A DNA stretch of 64,000 nucleotides from Clostridium facile (GTDB lineage Bacteria; Bacillota; Clostridia; Oscillospirales; Ruminococcaceae), in the NCBI RefSeq assembly GCF_014297275.1, contig NZ_JACOQK010000001.1:744001-808000 (forward strand), read 5' to 3'. Position numbers and translations under genes: made by a program. Position 1 is the first letter of the stretch; every line of letters begins with the position of its first letter. The notes below the pieces were generated by a model. The model saw nothing but the letters and a program-made list of their open reading frames with translations. It made no database searches and had not been told where the DNA came from. Positions 18,101 through 25,937 of this stretch are shown here, one piece after another.

Positions 18101-19617
18101 TCTCTTGTGTATACATGTGGAAGGATGTTTTCATTCCAATAACGCAACACTTCGTTTGCGCCATCGGAATTGAAGTAATCAATAGCATAGGTTTTCCCTT
18201 CCATTGTGATATTTTCACCGCCGGAAGCAACCTGGCCTGTACCACGACGGTAAGTATTTACCAGCACATAGTCGCCAGCTTCGATATTGTCGTCAGAATC
18301 CAAACCGGCAAGCACTTCCTCGCCCAATGCTTCTTTCATTTTGTTACCATTAACATAGTATTCATATTGGGTATCCGCCATAATTCCTGTTTCAGCAATA
18401 CGTTTTTCTCCAAAATAATCAGCGTTTACAACTAAAATCAGGTTAGGGTCAACACCCTCAGTAGAATAATAAGTTTTTCCATCTTTTTCAGTTACTGTAA
18501 CAGCAGTGTTTGCGGGGAACCATGTTTCGCCAATCCCTTGGTTGCCAGCAGGGCCGCCGGTTTCAAAAGAGGTTGTGGTTCCATCTGCGTATACAATGGT
18601 AACGGTACTACTAAAAGTGGATTTTTTAACAGTAATGGTAGCGTCATCCAAATATCTTCCTGGATCGTTTGGATCCAAAGCAACGGGTTCTGTTAACAAT
18701 TTAACGCCCAATTGCGCTTGTGCTTGTTCTGCGGTGTAGTATTCCCATTCGTAGTATCCGTCACCATCATCAACCAGTTTCATAAAAGTCCAATCAGGAT
18801 TTGGAATACCAGCAGAATATGCTTCAGTTTTTTTAGCATAATCTGTTAAATTTACAATTGAATCATAGTCCAATACTGGATTGCCTTTCTGGTCAACAGA
18901 AGCAACTTTTGCCGCTACCGTAGAAACCAGCTTATCGGTAAAGATAAAAGTAGAGCGGTTGGTATCGGTATTGGATTCATCCTTGGTTTTCATAGCAGGA
19001 AGGTCAAGGTAAACATCATTCCTGGCTGCCCTTGTCAATCCCAGGTCAGCAGCTGTTAATTTTTGATAAGTATAGGAAAGTTCTTGTTGCTGATTATCAT
19101 CATTTGGATCAATGGTATTAATAATCATTGGCCAGTGTGCAGTGATGGTAACATCAACAATAAATTCCTGTCCAGTTTTTTCTTTGTATTGGTTTGCCGT
19201 ATCCACTGCGGCAGCAATAATGTTGGACCATGCCTCGGTGCCCCAGCCGATTTTTGAAGCCAATTCGCTTCCACCAACATCGTAGTAATCCGCATTATCA
19301 GCCAGCATGGTCAGTTCTACACCGCCAAAACCAGCTTCAATAAATTCGTTGATCATATCTTCAACCATGTAAATATAATCTCCACGACCATCACCGTCAC
19401 TGTCGTATCCAGCACCTGCGTCTGGGAACCAGTAACGGGCCATTAGACCAGAAGTATCATCTGGATTTAGAAACGAATTAATCAACAGATTATCGGTATT
19501 ACTTGTTTCATCTGATTCCGCCGCCAATACATTGACGTTAATGGATAATGCGGAAACAGCGACAATACCGGCTGTTAAGCCAGCCAGTAGCTTTTTCCAT
19601 AATTTTTTCTTGTTCAT
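15154..19617 (-). CDS. Secreted, wall-anchored glycosidase, GH106-like alpha-L-rhamnosidase
   Basis: 1487 aa. Signal peptide at 1-33 (KKLLAGLTAGIVAVSALS). The N-terminal barrel begins GLMARYWFPDAG near residue 58, followed by VEDMINEFIEAGFGGVELT, the usual opening of GH106 barrels. IFEDSIELSHTG, the HGLSAVDAG block and HGTPFKKSYTDYDKQWPGW near 696 also fit GH106. A C-terminal beta-sandwich (about 1040-1190) is followed by a glycine/proline-rich linker, three FIVAR-like helical repeats from about 1222, a threonine-rich linker and AAKTGD, a helix and KKRK. GH106 members remove alpha-L-rhamnose from pectin or rhamnosides. Family assignment is by pattern, so another barrel glycosidase is possible. 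Ribosome site GAGGTG precedes ATG. Confidence 0.7.
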   Translation of the reverse strand: MNKKKLWKKLLAGLTAGIVAVSALSINVNVLAAESDETSNTDNLLINSFLNPDDTSGLMARYWFPDAGAGYDSDGDGRGDYIYMVEDMINEFIEAGFGGVELTMLADNADYYDVGGSELASKIGWGTEAWSNIIAAAVDTANQYKEKTGQEFIVDVTITAHWPMIINTIDPNDDNQQQELSYTYQKLTAADLGLTRAARNDVYLDLPAMKTKDESNTDTNRSTFIFTDKLVSTVAAKVASVDQKGNPVLDYDSIVNLTDYAKKTEAYSAGIPNPDWTFMKLVDDGDGYYEWEYYTAEQAQAQLGVKLLTEPVALDPNDPGRYLDDATITVKKSTFSSTVTIVYADGTTTSFETGGPAGNQGIGETWFPANTAVTVTEKDGKTYYSTEGVDPNLILVVNADYFGEKRIAETGIMADTQYEYYVNGNKMKEALGEEVLAGLDSDDNIEAGDYVLVNTYRRGTGQVASGGENITMEGKTYAIDYFNSDGANEVLRYWNENILPHVYTREDGSTTTVQAALEKNGGTIFEDSIELSHTGQLWSKNLLDNFASYNGYSIAPYASLIAGLSCNDTTAANRINEDYSQTLSYQYTHEHNAVISDWAKGFGYSYRAQGHGLSAVDAGDSALAADIPESDNGSDGNGTRTIAGAVNLNPDQHYMSMEALTFGTGFSETPAWYYCLNTLNRYYSEGVNRVILHGTPFKKSYTDYDKQWPGWTFMSFMAWNSRQTWWDDVDIFTDYIARVQGILQDGTAKIPVAILKDAANSNLSASELMSNEQDMVGKGYTYNILTKGMIESEYAATTTNEDGKTVLSSEAEYQVLILDNISKMSVEAMQKIVDFAKAGLTIVDNNGNINAVYGTSYNGEDETIQSLYAELQQQPSYVKVSSDDEALAYIEENIDSGVSYDAKWLESTRFDDVDGSKYYLMYNESDESASSEHGGGPGEEAGDISTMVTLKGNGAPYKLDTATGEVTAITNYTSNNGTVSFQLDIEEGDLFYIVVSDNEAIAAQAIIPEETAEQTTIELGGENTWNLDLQSWGPLTEGNTDEDGNLIDPTLSEKIDLNGLTTTLVNWKDLSLTEEQLNTLGVSKASDISGIGTYSITVNVPNYGDQAKIWAVLNYDYNNLYNAVTQITVTNSNGTTDVEGINPLHHYLDLGTILTPGENTITIKVCGDLENRKNASNSAATMMAADAPAPPGGGPGGPGGSSTSENGLTNASLNLYTVGEVNKIDKHILEQVIANAEECVANGEVDNAITSVQKSFNEALENAKAVYQDESASQTAVDQAWLTLLKEIQKLGFIAGDTTNLNLLIEYAESLVPEQYVDFSAVETALNSAKEVVPGEAMKDEVQQATDTLLNALLDLRLKADKSVLEQVIAEANSKDATSYTAESYAVLTSAVEKATNVLADENATQQDVDTAVESVQTAIDGLVALSGTPVEAPTENNAVDQTTQTGQETTTTKANAAKTGDVAPIAMIATFVAAAGTLMFVNKKRK
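15215..15543 (-). repeat. Direct repeat copy B (C-terminus of GH106-like gene)
   Basis: Partner of 10211-10539. It codes for the same FIVAR-linker-anchor segment, while the preceding repeats of the two proteins are only moderately similar. Confidence 0.9.
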
Positions 19618-19943
19618 GATTCACCTCATTTTTTCCTCACTTGTGCATTGAAAAAGTTCCTTTTCAAGTCCGCTCTGTTTGCAGCAGTACAGGACCATCC
19701 AGCAATGATAAGCCTATTTTGGTAGTTTTCAATTACCTAACTATTCACCCCCATCCTGTTTTGTTGGCTTAATTTGCTAGAATTACTGTTAAAATAATAG
19801 AATCATTATTTATTTTTAACAGGTTGTTTTTATCATAGCACGATGGAAAAAATGGAACAACGGTGGTAGATGATTTGTTTCTGGTTTTTTATGACATATA
19901 ACCATATTGGAAACTTTTTTGAAAAGATAGGGAAAAAGCCCAT
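19618..19943 (-). other. Leader region of GH106-like gene
   Basis: About 330 bases between the glycosidase start and the terminator of the flavin reductase. AT-rich; no ORF and no clear riboswitch seen. Confidence 0.4.
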
Positions 19944-19970
19944 AAAAAATCCCCAGTTTGCACTGGGGAA
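19944..19970 (-). terminator. Terminator of flavin reductase operon
   Basis: CCCCAGT-GCAA-ACTGGGG followed by ATTTTTT on the minus strand, just after the stop codon. Confidence 0.8.
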
Positions 19971-19980
19971 TCGATTTATC

Positions 19981-20565
19981 CTATAGTTTTTCACATAACA
20001 GCTTTGTATTGGTAAGAGCCTCTTGCAACACAGCGTTGGAATCCACGTTGAACTCATCCAATCCGTCTGCGGAAATATCCAAAAAGGAAGGGATTCCAAA
20101 CTGGAAGCAAAGAGCTTTTAAATATGGGGTTGCCTGCTCAAATTCCGCTGCGGTACTCCCTCTGGTGGTGAGGTAGAGCATATAATTCGCATTACACATA
20201 CCATATAAACCATCGCTGTTACAGCCAAAGGTAATACCTTCTACCGAAATATGTTCAATATACACTTTTAAAATAGCGGGAAAACTGGCATCCCAATAAG
20301 GTGCCGCGATTACAATCCCGTCAGCTTGTGCGAATTGGTGAGCCAGCTGGAAACGAGGATGCTCCAACTTTTTTTGCGCCAACAAGGCATCCCTTTCTTT
20401 TAAAGATTGATAGTCAAACCAGTTTAAATTGGTTTGTGCCAACGAAACTGTTTCGATATTCGCTTCTGGATGTACTTGCTGAATCGTAGTAATTGCTTGA
20501 TCCAATAGTTTTTTGGTGCGAGAGGTTTCTTCTCGTATGCAAGCGTCAATGATTAGAATATTCAT
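19981..20565 (-). CDS. Flavodoxin-fold NAD(P)H-dependent oxidoreductase
   Basis: 194 aa from ATG 20565 with AGGAGG 5 bases upstream; a longer reading from 20700 lacks a ribosome site. The fold is that of NADPH-dependent FMN reductases and azoreductases: N-terminal strand MNILIIDACIREETSRT (phosphate-binding loop), ADGIVIAAPYWDASFPAILK near 85-105, and YLTTRGSTAAEFEQATPYL near 140. Such enzymes reduce quinones, azo compounds or flavins in the cytosol. It lies 56 bases after a small membrane protein and downstream of a Crp/Fnr regulator on the same strand, so it is probably part of a redox-responsive unit. Confidence 0.8.
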   Translation of the reverse strand: MNILIIDACIREETSRTKKLLDQAITTIQQVHPEANIETVSLAQTNLNWFDYQSLKERDALLAQKKLEHPRFQLAHQFAQADGIVIAAPYWDASFPAILKVYIEHISVEGITFGCNSDGLYGMCNANYMLYLTTRGSTAAEFEQATPYLKALCFQFGIPSFLDISADGLDEFNVDSNAVLQEALTNTKLLCEKL

Positions 20566-20621
20566 AAAATCCTCCTGATAAAATAAATACGTTTCTATTT
20601 TATCTGATTTTACATGCAACG

Positions 20622-20987
20622 TCAAATAAACGCAATTACGATATGGAAGATAACAATAAGACATAAGAGAATAGAGATAATAACATGAATTTTTTTCCAA
20701 ATAGGAGAGTTCATTTTATTTTTAGGAATGGAAAAAATAATCAGAAGTAGAAGAATCATCCATGCTATTTTACCACTAATCATTCCAGGCTGGTTTCCCG
20801 CTAAAATACCATGGAATAAAGTTATAATCAATAGCAGGATTCCATATATACTATGGTGTTTTAAAATAGACTTCACAATGGGATGCTTCTGTGCAAAAGC
20901 GGTTTTTTTAACCGGAGCCAGCATACAAACTAGTAATAATAAAACAGAAATGATGGATAATAATTTGCTCATCAAAAGTAGATTCAT
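20622..20987 (-). CDS. Small four-helix membrane protein, possibly haem-binding
   Basis: 121 aa from ATG 20987 (GGAGG 5 bases upstream). Four hydrophobic helices are evident: LLSIISVLLLLVCML, YGILLLIITLFHGILA, IAWMILLLLIIFSI and VIISILLCLIVIFHIVIAF. Histidines sit at helix ends (KHHSIYG, LFHGI, KIHVII, IFHIV), a layout seen in cytochrome b-type and ferric-reductase-like membrane proteins. Haem binding is inferred from this spacing only. The neighbouring flavin reductase and Crp/Fnr regulator suggest a small membrane redox module. Confidence 0.6.
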   Translation of the reverse strand: MNLLLMSKLLSIISVLLLLVCMLAPVKKTAFAQKHPIVKSILKHHSIYGILLLIITLFHGILAGNQPGMISGKIAWMILLLLIIFSIPKNKMNSPIWKKIHVIISILLCLIVIFHIVIAFI

Positions 20988-21143
20988 AAAGCCTCCATTT
21001 AACAAGTTAATTTAAACTAACTACTAGATTATAACAAATTTTGCTCGATTGTAAAGTTAAAAACGCATAAATCAGCATAAGTTGTAAAATTTATTTCTTT
21101 TTCGTAAAAATTATTTTCATTATTCCTATTCGATAAACAGGAA

Positions 21144-21800
21144 TTAAATCTTGTTTAAATGGAACTGATTTAAATGGTAGGTCAACAACCCTTCTTTTTG
21201 CATTTTGCTTAATTCGTTGGATAAGGCACTGCGGTCAACTTCTAGATAATCTGCCAGCTGCTGGCGGTTAAAAGGAATTTTAAAGGATTGTTTTCCTTGT
21301 TTGGTTGCTTGAAAAGAAAGATAGGAAAGTATTCTTCCACGGATTGTTTTAGAAGAAGTGTGATTAATTTTACGGGTTAGGTGCAGGTTTTTGGATGCCA
21401 TAATAGACAGCAGATTTTTAATTAACACTGGAAAATACGGATTTGTTGGAGAGGGGAGCAGCGCTTTTCCAATTGCTATCCACAATACTTGGGAATCCTC
21501 CGCTGCTGTTACGGTTACCATTAATGCCTCGTTTGGGATACAGGCATAGGTTTCCGCAAATACCTGCCCTGGTGTGATGTTAGCAAGAATATTTTTGTTT
21601 CCCCAGATATCATTATTTTCGATATTAATACTGCCGGAAAGAACTACTCCCATAGACTGTACATAGTCCCCTATATGACAAAGAATAGCACCCTTTTTAA
21701 AATTTTCTGTTCGGCAATTCAGCTGCTCTAAAATAGATGGTATCGCCTGTTGGGGTATATTACAAAACAAAGGATGGTTTGCCATGAATTGAGTTACCAT
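21144..21800 (-). CDS. Crp/Fnr family transcriptional regulator
   Basis: 218 aa. An N-terminal cyclic-nucleotide-type effector domain (about 15-120: GAILCHIGDYVQSMGVVLSGSINI) is followed by the dimer helix and a C-terminal winged helix-turn-helix (about 150-215: FNRQQLADYLEVDRSALSNELSKMQKEGLL). No cysteine cluster for an Fe-S centre is seen at the N-terminus, so it is not a classical Fnr. In Clostridia this type often controls hcp, cupin or redox genes. It is transcribed towards the small membrane protein and flavin reductase, and its promoter overlaps an inverted repeat shared with a divergent cupin remnant. Confidence 0.85.
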   Translation of the reverse strand: MVTQFMANHPLFCNIPQQAIPSILEQLNCRTENFKKGAILCHIGDYVQSMGVVLSGSINIENNDIWGNKNILANITPGQVFAETYACIPNEALMVTVTAAEDSQVLWIAIGKALLPSPTNPYFPVLIKNLLSIMASKNLHLTRKINHTSSKTIRGRILSYLSFQATKQGKQSFKIPFNRQQLADYLEVDRSALSNELSKMQKEGLLTYHLNQFHLNKI

Positions 21801-21815
21801 ATTTTTTCTCCATTT

Positions 21816-21831
21816 TGTTGTTTGAACAACA
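21816..21831. promoter_or_regulatory. Palindrome in the regulator leader
   Basis: GTTGTT-TG-AACAAC lies between the predicted promoter and the start codon of the Crp/Fnr gene; candidate autoregulatory operator. Confidence 0.45.
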
Positions 21832-21846
21832 TAGATTTTTTGTTCT

Positions 21847-21875
21847 ATTATAATATGATTCTATTGTAAAAGCAA
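21847..21875 (-). promoter_or_regulatory. Promoter of Crp/Fnr gene
   Basis: On the minus strand TTGCTT, a 17-base spacer and TATAAT. Confidence 0.6.
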
Positions 21876-21887
21876 GACAATAGAATC
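21857..21887. promoter_or_regulatory. 11-bp inverted repeat, candidate divergent operator
   Basis: GATTCTATTGT (21857-21867) and ACAATAGAATC (21877-21887) are perfect complements with a 9-base spacer. The repeat covers the -35/-10 region of the regulator promoter and adjoins the cupin remnant on the other strand. Confidence 0.5.
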
Positions 21888-21983
21888 ATAAGGCATGAAC
21901 AAGCTATGCAGTTAGCGGAACGGGTAGAAATTCCATCAGGACAGGTTATCAGTAAAATGCTAGTACAAAATTACTCCATATAA
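21888..21983 (+). pseudogene. N-terminal remnant of a cupin-domain protein
   Basis: In one frame the sequence reads HEQAMQLAERVEIPSGQVIS-KMLVQNYSI then stop. This matches the opening of small clostridial cupins (typically ...LAE.VE...GQVVSKTLAQN), which are about 110 aa and often neighbour Crp/Fnr regulators. The rest of the barrel is missing and no continuation is found downstream before 22200. Confidence 0.5.
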
Positions 21984-22177
21984 TTCTTGACATAATGGTA
22001 GCAGTATTATAACGGATGAAAAATAAAAACTGTGAGAAAGCCCTAATGTAGCCCGTTAAAAAGACACACATTGTATTTAGGTTAGAACTACTTAAAACGA
22101 TGCTAGTTGTAGTGTTTCCATTGAAAATATTATAATGGAAAAGATGTTATATACGATTAAAATATAAGAGATAAACC

Positions 22178-22196
22178 AAAATGCCCCGGCATTTTC
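22178..22196 (-). terminator. Possible terminator of the adenosyltransferase
   Basis: AAAATGCC and GGCATTTT with a minimal loop just after the stop; weak tail. Confidence 0.4.
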
Positions 22197-22201
22197 TTGT
22201 A

Positions 22202-22702
22202 TTAATCAAGATAATCGGCATATCTGCCTTCTATATAAAGGTAGTCAGAGAGGCGGTTGATAAATTTCATCGAAGTTTGGTCTACATGATATTTGCTGTT
22301 AACCGCTGCCATCCAACGTTCTGCCCTGCGGCATACAGTTCGGGCTACATCTAAGCGGGTAGATAACTCGGTTTCTCCTGGTAGGATAAATTCTTTTTTC
22401 CTAGGAAAAGATTGTTCTATCTGGTCAATTTGTTGTTCCAGCCAAGTAACTTCAGTTTCGTCCAACAGATAATCCGGGTTAGTAGTGTCAGCAACCGATG
22501 CCATGATTGTCATTAATAATTTTTGGATATGGGTCAAATTTGCTTGCAGCCGATGGTCACTTTTGATCTTTACCATTCCAATCTGACTGGTTAGTTCATC
22601 AATAGAACCCAGCAGATGGAACCGTTCATCATATTTAGGAATTTGTTTCCCGTTTATCAAAGTAGAATTTCCTTGATCGCCATTTTTCGTATAAATATTC
22701 AT
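22202..22702 (-). CDS. Cob(I)alamin adenosyltransferase, PduO type
   Basis: 166 aa. It transfers the adenosyl group of ATP to cob(I)alamin, making adenosylcobalamin. The PduO-type signature is clear: N-terminal IYTKNGDQGNSTLINGK (ATP loop), an SIDELTSQIG helix, and LDVARTVCRRAERWM near residues 120-135, followed by FINRLSDYLYIEGRYAD. The product is the cofactor needed by the diol dehydratase encoded 4 kb away on the same strand, which is the likely reason for its presence. The gene is monocistronic. Confidence 0.9.
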   Translation of the reverse strand: MNIYTKNGDQGNSTLINGKQIPKYDERFHLLGSIDELTSQIGMVKIKSDHRLQANLTHIQKLLMTIMASVADTTNPDYLLDETEVTWLEQQIDQIEQSFPRKKEFILPGETELSTRLDVARTVCRRAERWMAAVNSKYHVDQTSMKFINRLSDYLYIEGRYADYLD

Positions 22703-22728
22703 AAAAACCCCTTTCCATTACATAAACA

Positions 22729-22748
22729 ATATGTTATACTTAACATAT
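22729..22748. promoter_or_regulatory. Palindromic operator candidate
   Basis: ATATGTTA-TACT-TAACATAT, perfect 8-base arms, in the divergent region between the adenosyltransferase and the small transporter. Confidence 0.4.
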
Positions 22749-22824
22749 GGTGAAAAGATTCATAAAATGGTAACTGTTTTATTTTACGATAGTGCCTAGG
22801 GATAAAAAGTCGGGTGAACACCTA

Positions 22825-22859
22825 CCGCAAGCAAAGGTTTTTTGCTTGCGGCATTTTTT
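22825..22859 (+). terminator. Strong terminator or attenuator before small transporter
   Basis: CCGCAAGCAAA pairs with TTTGCTTGCGG and is followed by TTTTTT. No complete gene precedes it on this strand, so it could end a regulated leader (22750-22825 contains GGGTGAACACC). No known riboswitch class was recognised. Confidence 0.6.
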
Positions 22860-22946
22860 GTTATCAAAACAAAAAATAAAACGATAAAATATCATTTGTA
22901 TTTTATACTACTAGGCTCTGTATTATGAAATAAAAAAGTCCGAATT

Positions 22947-23030
22947 ATGGATACTAAATTTTTATTGGATCCAATAATCTGCGCTGTATTATTAGTAATA
23001 TCAGCTATTTCACTAACTTTAAAAATATAA
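22947..23030 (+). CDS. 27-aa hydrophobic leader peptide or remnant
   Basis: MDTKFLLDPIICAVLLVISA... is a single hydrophobic helix ending 13 bases before the transporter start and overlapping its ribosome-site region. It could be the tail of a lost SMR/EamA partner or a small membrane peptide. It has no clear ribosome site of its own. Confidence 0.3.
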   Translation: MDTKFLLDPIICAVLLVISAISLTLKI

Positions 23031-23043
23031 GGAGGAAAAACGA

Positions 23044-23469
23044 ATGTGGAATTATCTCTGGCCAGTTTTAGTAGTAATTGGAGCAAATACTTTTTATAAT
23101 ATTGCAGCGAAATCAACACCGCAAAATGTGAATTCATTCGCGTCCCTTGTTGTAACCTATTTGGTAGCCGCTCTTTTAGCGATGGTGCTGTTTTTCATAA
23201 CGTCTCCCAATAAAAACTTGATGTCAGAGTTTAGTAAAATTAACTGGACCTCTATTGTATTTGGCATTGCCATTGTGGCACTTGAGTTTGGATATATCAA
23301 TCTTTACCGTGCAGGTTGGAAAGTAAGCGTCGGTTCCTTAGTAACCAATATCGGGCTGGCATGTGTATTACTTATAGTAGGAGTTTTATTGTATAAAGAA
23401 GTAATTTCCCTACGGCAGATGATAGGTATGGCAATCTGCGCAGTTGGTTTGATTTTAATCAGCAAATAA
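23044..23469 (+). CDS. Small EamA/SMR-like membrane transporter
   Basis: 141 aa with about five hydrophobic helices (LWPVLVVIGANTFYNIAAK, LVVTYLVAALLAMVLFFI, IVFGIAIVALEFGYINLY, VSVGSLVTNIGLACVLLIVGVLLY, IGMAICAVGLILIS). This is half the length of a 10-helix EamA protein, so it would work as a dimer, as small multidrug-resistance proteins do. The final helix with LYKEVISLRQMIGMAICAVGLILI is typical of EamA repeats. Substrate unknown. AAGGAGG lies 8 bases before ATG. Confidence 0.75.
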   Translation: MWNYLWPVLVVIGANTFYNIAAKSTPQNVNSFASLVVTYLVAALLAMVLFFITSPNKNLMSEFSKINWTSIVFGIAIVALEFGYINLYRAGWKVSVGSLVTNIGLACVLLIVGVLLYKEVISLRQMIGMAICAVGLILISK

Positions 23470-23668
23470 ATTTTCATGCAAATGAGATGTGCTTTTTGAA
23501 GTTTTAATTCAACGAAAAATATGAAATCAAAACCATTGAAATAGGGGAAGAATTACTATTTTGTAATGAAAAATGAAGGTTAATTTCACATGCCCTTTTT
23601 GTATGATAAACGGGATTGGTTACATGATGCTGTACAATCATTTAATATTTGGAAACTGAACAACACAA

Positions 23669-23717
23669 AAACCTGATGGATTCCATACTACTGTTGAACT
23701 GGAACCATCAGGTTTAT
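23669..23717 (-). terminator. Terminator of the diol dehydratase operon
   Basis: AACCTGATGG and CCATCAGGTT with a second inner pair TTCCA/TGGAA; located directly after the pduH stop. The following tail is only moderately T-rich. Confidence 0.55.
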
Positions 23718-23718
23718 A

Positions 23719-24054
23719 TTATAAGTTTTTTAACGGTTTTTTCTTGACAACTCGGGCACTATTCGCCCCGATTAACCTGCACTGGAGTTTGGAGGCATGA
23801 TAAAAGACAAATGGATTTTTGGATTTTGCGATGTTGGAAATTTGTAGCGCAATATGGTCATCTACAATTCCAATTCCAGAACCTAACATAGAATTTTTAG
23901 CAGCCTCAAACGAGAGCTCCTGTAAATCCTCTTGTTGCTGTTGTTCCACCGTAAATAATACGCCTTCTTCCTCAATGCCAGCACATACTTCTTTTAATAT
24001 TGTTTCATCTGGATGGTTTACATATACCAGAATAGATGGTTTTTTCACTACCAT
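23719..24054 (-). CDS. pduH: Diol dehydratase reactivase, small subunit
   Basis: 111 aa. With the large subunit it removes damaged cobalamin from diol dehydratase so that intact adenosylcobalamin can bind. Family features are the N-terminal ILVYVNHP strand, CAGIEEEGVLFTV, and the GSGIGIVDDHIALQISNIAKSK block near 58-80, which resembles the dehydratase medium subunit it mimics. Last gene of pduCDEGH; 68 bases separate it from pduG. Confidence 0.88.
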   Translation of the reverse strand: MVVKKPSILVYVNHPDETILKEVCAGIEEEGVLFTVEQQQQEDLQELSFEAAKNSMLGSGIGIVDDHIALQISNIAKSKNPFVFYHASKLQCRLIGANSARVVKKKPLKNL

Positions 24055-24122
24055 AGTATCAACCTCAGCATCGTATTTTGCGTTGGAGCTCTTTTCGTCC
24101 AGCTAAAAAGGGGATAGCGATA

Positions 24123-25937
24123 TTATTTTTGTTCTCCTACATAGGACATAACTAGTCCGGTAGCTACAGCGTTCCTTGGGCCTTCGCTACCACGGATATT
24201 GCCTCGTCCACAAACAATCCGGTAGTTTGCTAGTTCTTCCATCAACATTTCCGGAATTTCAAAATCCTCCGCAGAACCACCAACCAGAACTACATTGCCA
24301 ATATTTTTAATTTGATGGTCAACTGCCACCTTCCCAAGGGCACGGATTGCATTGGTGACAAATACTTTCCGTTTTGCTTCTTTACGGACTTGTACAATTT
24401 TTTCCATTGGGATCTCTTCATCAATTCGGATAAAACGGTCTTCCGTTAATAGAATAACATGTCCGAATAGACGAGGGTCAATTGATTCATCAAAAAATTG
24501 CATTTCACCATTTTCTAACCTCAAATGGAATAGGCTTTCCACTTTTGCCAATGGATAACGCTTAATGAGTTCAGCTGTAGAGCGGGCATTTAATCCCAGT
24601 TCAGTCTGAATTAACATGGTAACCAATTCGCCAGCACCTGCTTGATGAGTTATGTTGACAGAACCATCTTGGTTTAACACAGCGGCATCGGTAGAACCAC
24701 CACCCATATCTAGGATAGCAAGGGGTAGTTCTGTTCCTGGTGTTGTCATAGCACCTAAACTTGCCATAATCGCCTCAACACCAGCCACCTTTACTTCTGT
24801 GTGGAGTTCTTCCCGTAATTGTTCCGCAATTTGCTGCATAGGAAGCTGTTGGGTTTTTACCATAGCAGCAATTCCAACTGCTTTTTCCATACAGGTTTCC
24901 CCAGCTAACGCGCCAGAAATTGCTACAGGGGCAAGGGTATCCACTGCCAAAATATCAGTTACCCGAATTTGCTGGTTGTTTTCACCGCTTACCTCGCTCA
25001 TACTGGTTTTGATTTTGGAGAACATATTGCCAACATTGGTATTTGGCTGGCCGCTGATATCCCAAACCTGTCCTGCATTCTGCAATGCTTCCAAGATTTT
25101 TTCCGCACCTTCGTCTACATTGATGGTCTGGTTTTTATCACCTTGGATATAAATTTCACCCGCTGGAAGTACATTTTCTTGTACATTTCCGTTTGGGGTT
25201 TTAATTACTACAGCACTTCTCTTGCCAATTAAGCTTTTTGCAATTGGGGTAACCAGGCGGGTTTCCTCCGCATTTAGCTGCAACAAGGTAGCAATTCCAT
25301 AAGGATTGCTCAGCATGCGGATGCTCTGGCCGGAAAGTGCCACTTCAATAGCAGCGAGTTTTCCTTCTGGAACAGCGGTAATTTTCCGCACTTCATCAAT
25401 GATTGGGATTTTTTTGTGAATCCTGTTTTCGACCAGAACAGCTTCATCTGCCTGTAAGATTAAACCTTCTACTTGAAGGGAACTCTCATACTGATTTAAC
25501 AGTGCCGCCACTTCTTCATAAGGATGCTCAGAAGAAGCCGCTACAATATAGGGGATACCTGGCTGTGCCTGGTGGATGTGCTCAATGAATAATAACTGTC
25601 CTACAGCCTGTCCAGCACCTGCGGGGGTAGATGGATTATGGCCAATCATCGAGGACTCAGTGATAATGGTTTCCGTGATGGTTTCCATTGCAGTGTCCCC
25701 AATAACGGGGGCAGCCTCATTGAGCCGAATTAAATCCAATTGATGGATTCCCATGCCCACTTTGGACATCGCTTCTGCAAGGGCTGCTTTGATACCGTGT
25801 ACATTGGCAACCGTCCCTTTGGTACCCGTTGTTACTTTTGCCGCACTGGAAAGAAATTCTAATTGACCATTCTGGTCAACAGAAGCCACGCATACTTCAG
25901 TTGTCGAGTTCCCAATATCAACACCTGCTAAAATCAT
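24123..25937 (-). CDS. pduG: Diol dehydratase reactivase, large subunit
   Basis: 604 aa. An ATP-dependent chaperone-like factor (actin/Hsp70 fold) that exchanges inactive cobalamin on the dehydratase. It shows the opening ILAGVDIGNSTTEV (phosphate loop), the LPLAILDMGGGSTDAAVL block near 410-430, and NAIRALGKVAVDHQIKNIGNVVLVGGSAEDFEIP near 540-570. Length matches PduG/DdrA. The ATG overlaps the pduE stop (ATGA), indicating translational coupling. Confidence 0.95.
   Translation of the reverse strand: MILAGVDIGNSTTEVCVASVDQNGQLEFLSSAAKVTTGTKGTVANVHGIKAALAEAMSKVGMGIHQLDLIRLNEAAPVIGDTAMETITETIITESSMIGHNPSTPAGAGQAVGQLLFIEHIHQAQPGIPYIVAASSEHPYEEVAALLNQYESSLQVEGLILQADEAVLVENRIHKKIPIIDEVRKITAVPEGKLAAIEVALSGQSIRMLSNPYGIATLLQLNAEETRLVTPIAKSLIGKRSAVVIKTPNGNVQENVLPAGEIYIQGDKNQTINVDEGAEKILEALQNAGQVWDISGQPNTNVGNMFSKIKTSMSEVSGENNQQIRVTDILAVDTLAPVAISGALAGETCMEKAVGIAAMVKTQQLPMQQIAEQLREELHTEVKVAGVEAIMASLGAMTTPGTELPLAILDMGGGSTDAAVLNQDGSVNITHQAGAGELVTMLIQTELGLNARSTAELIKRYPLAKVESLFHLRLENGEMQFFDESIDPRLFGHVILLTEDRFIRIDEEIPMEKIVQVRKEAKRKVFVTNAIRALGKVAVDHQIKNIGNVVLVGGSAEDFEIPEMLMEELANYRIVCGRGNIRGSEGPRNAVATGLVMSYVGEQK

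Noticed and set aside
10472..19257. Many long plus-strand ORFs opposite the two glycosidases
   Set aside because: They mirror the minus-strand genes, lack ribosome sites and look like no family.
22780..22860. Guanidine (ykkC) or other riboswitch before the small transporter
   Set aside because: Only a few bases (GGGATAAAAAG, GGGTGAACACC) recall known motifs and the conserved core is incomplete.
23500..23580. Short coding-like stretch KYEIKTIEIGEELLFCNEK on the plus strand
   Set aside because: Under 25 codons, no start, no ribosome site and no recognised family; kept only as a possible remnant.
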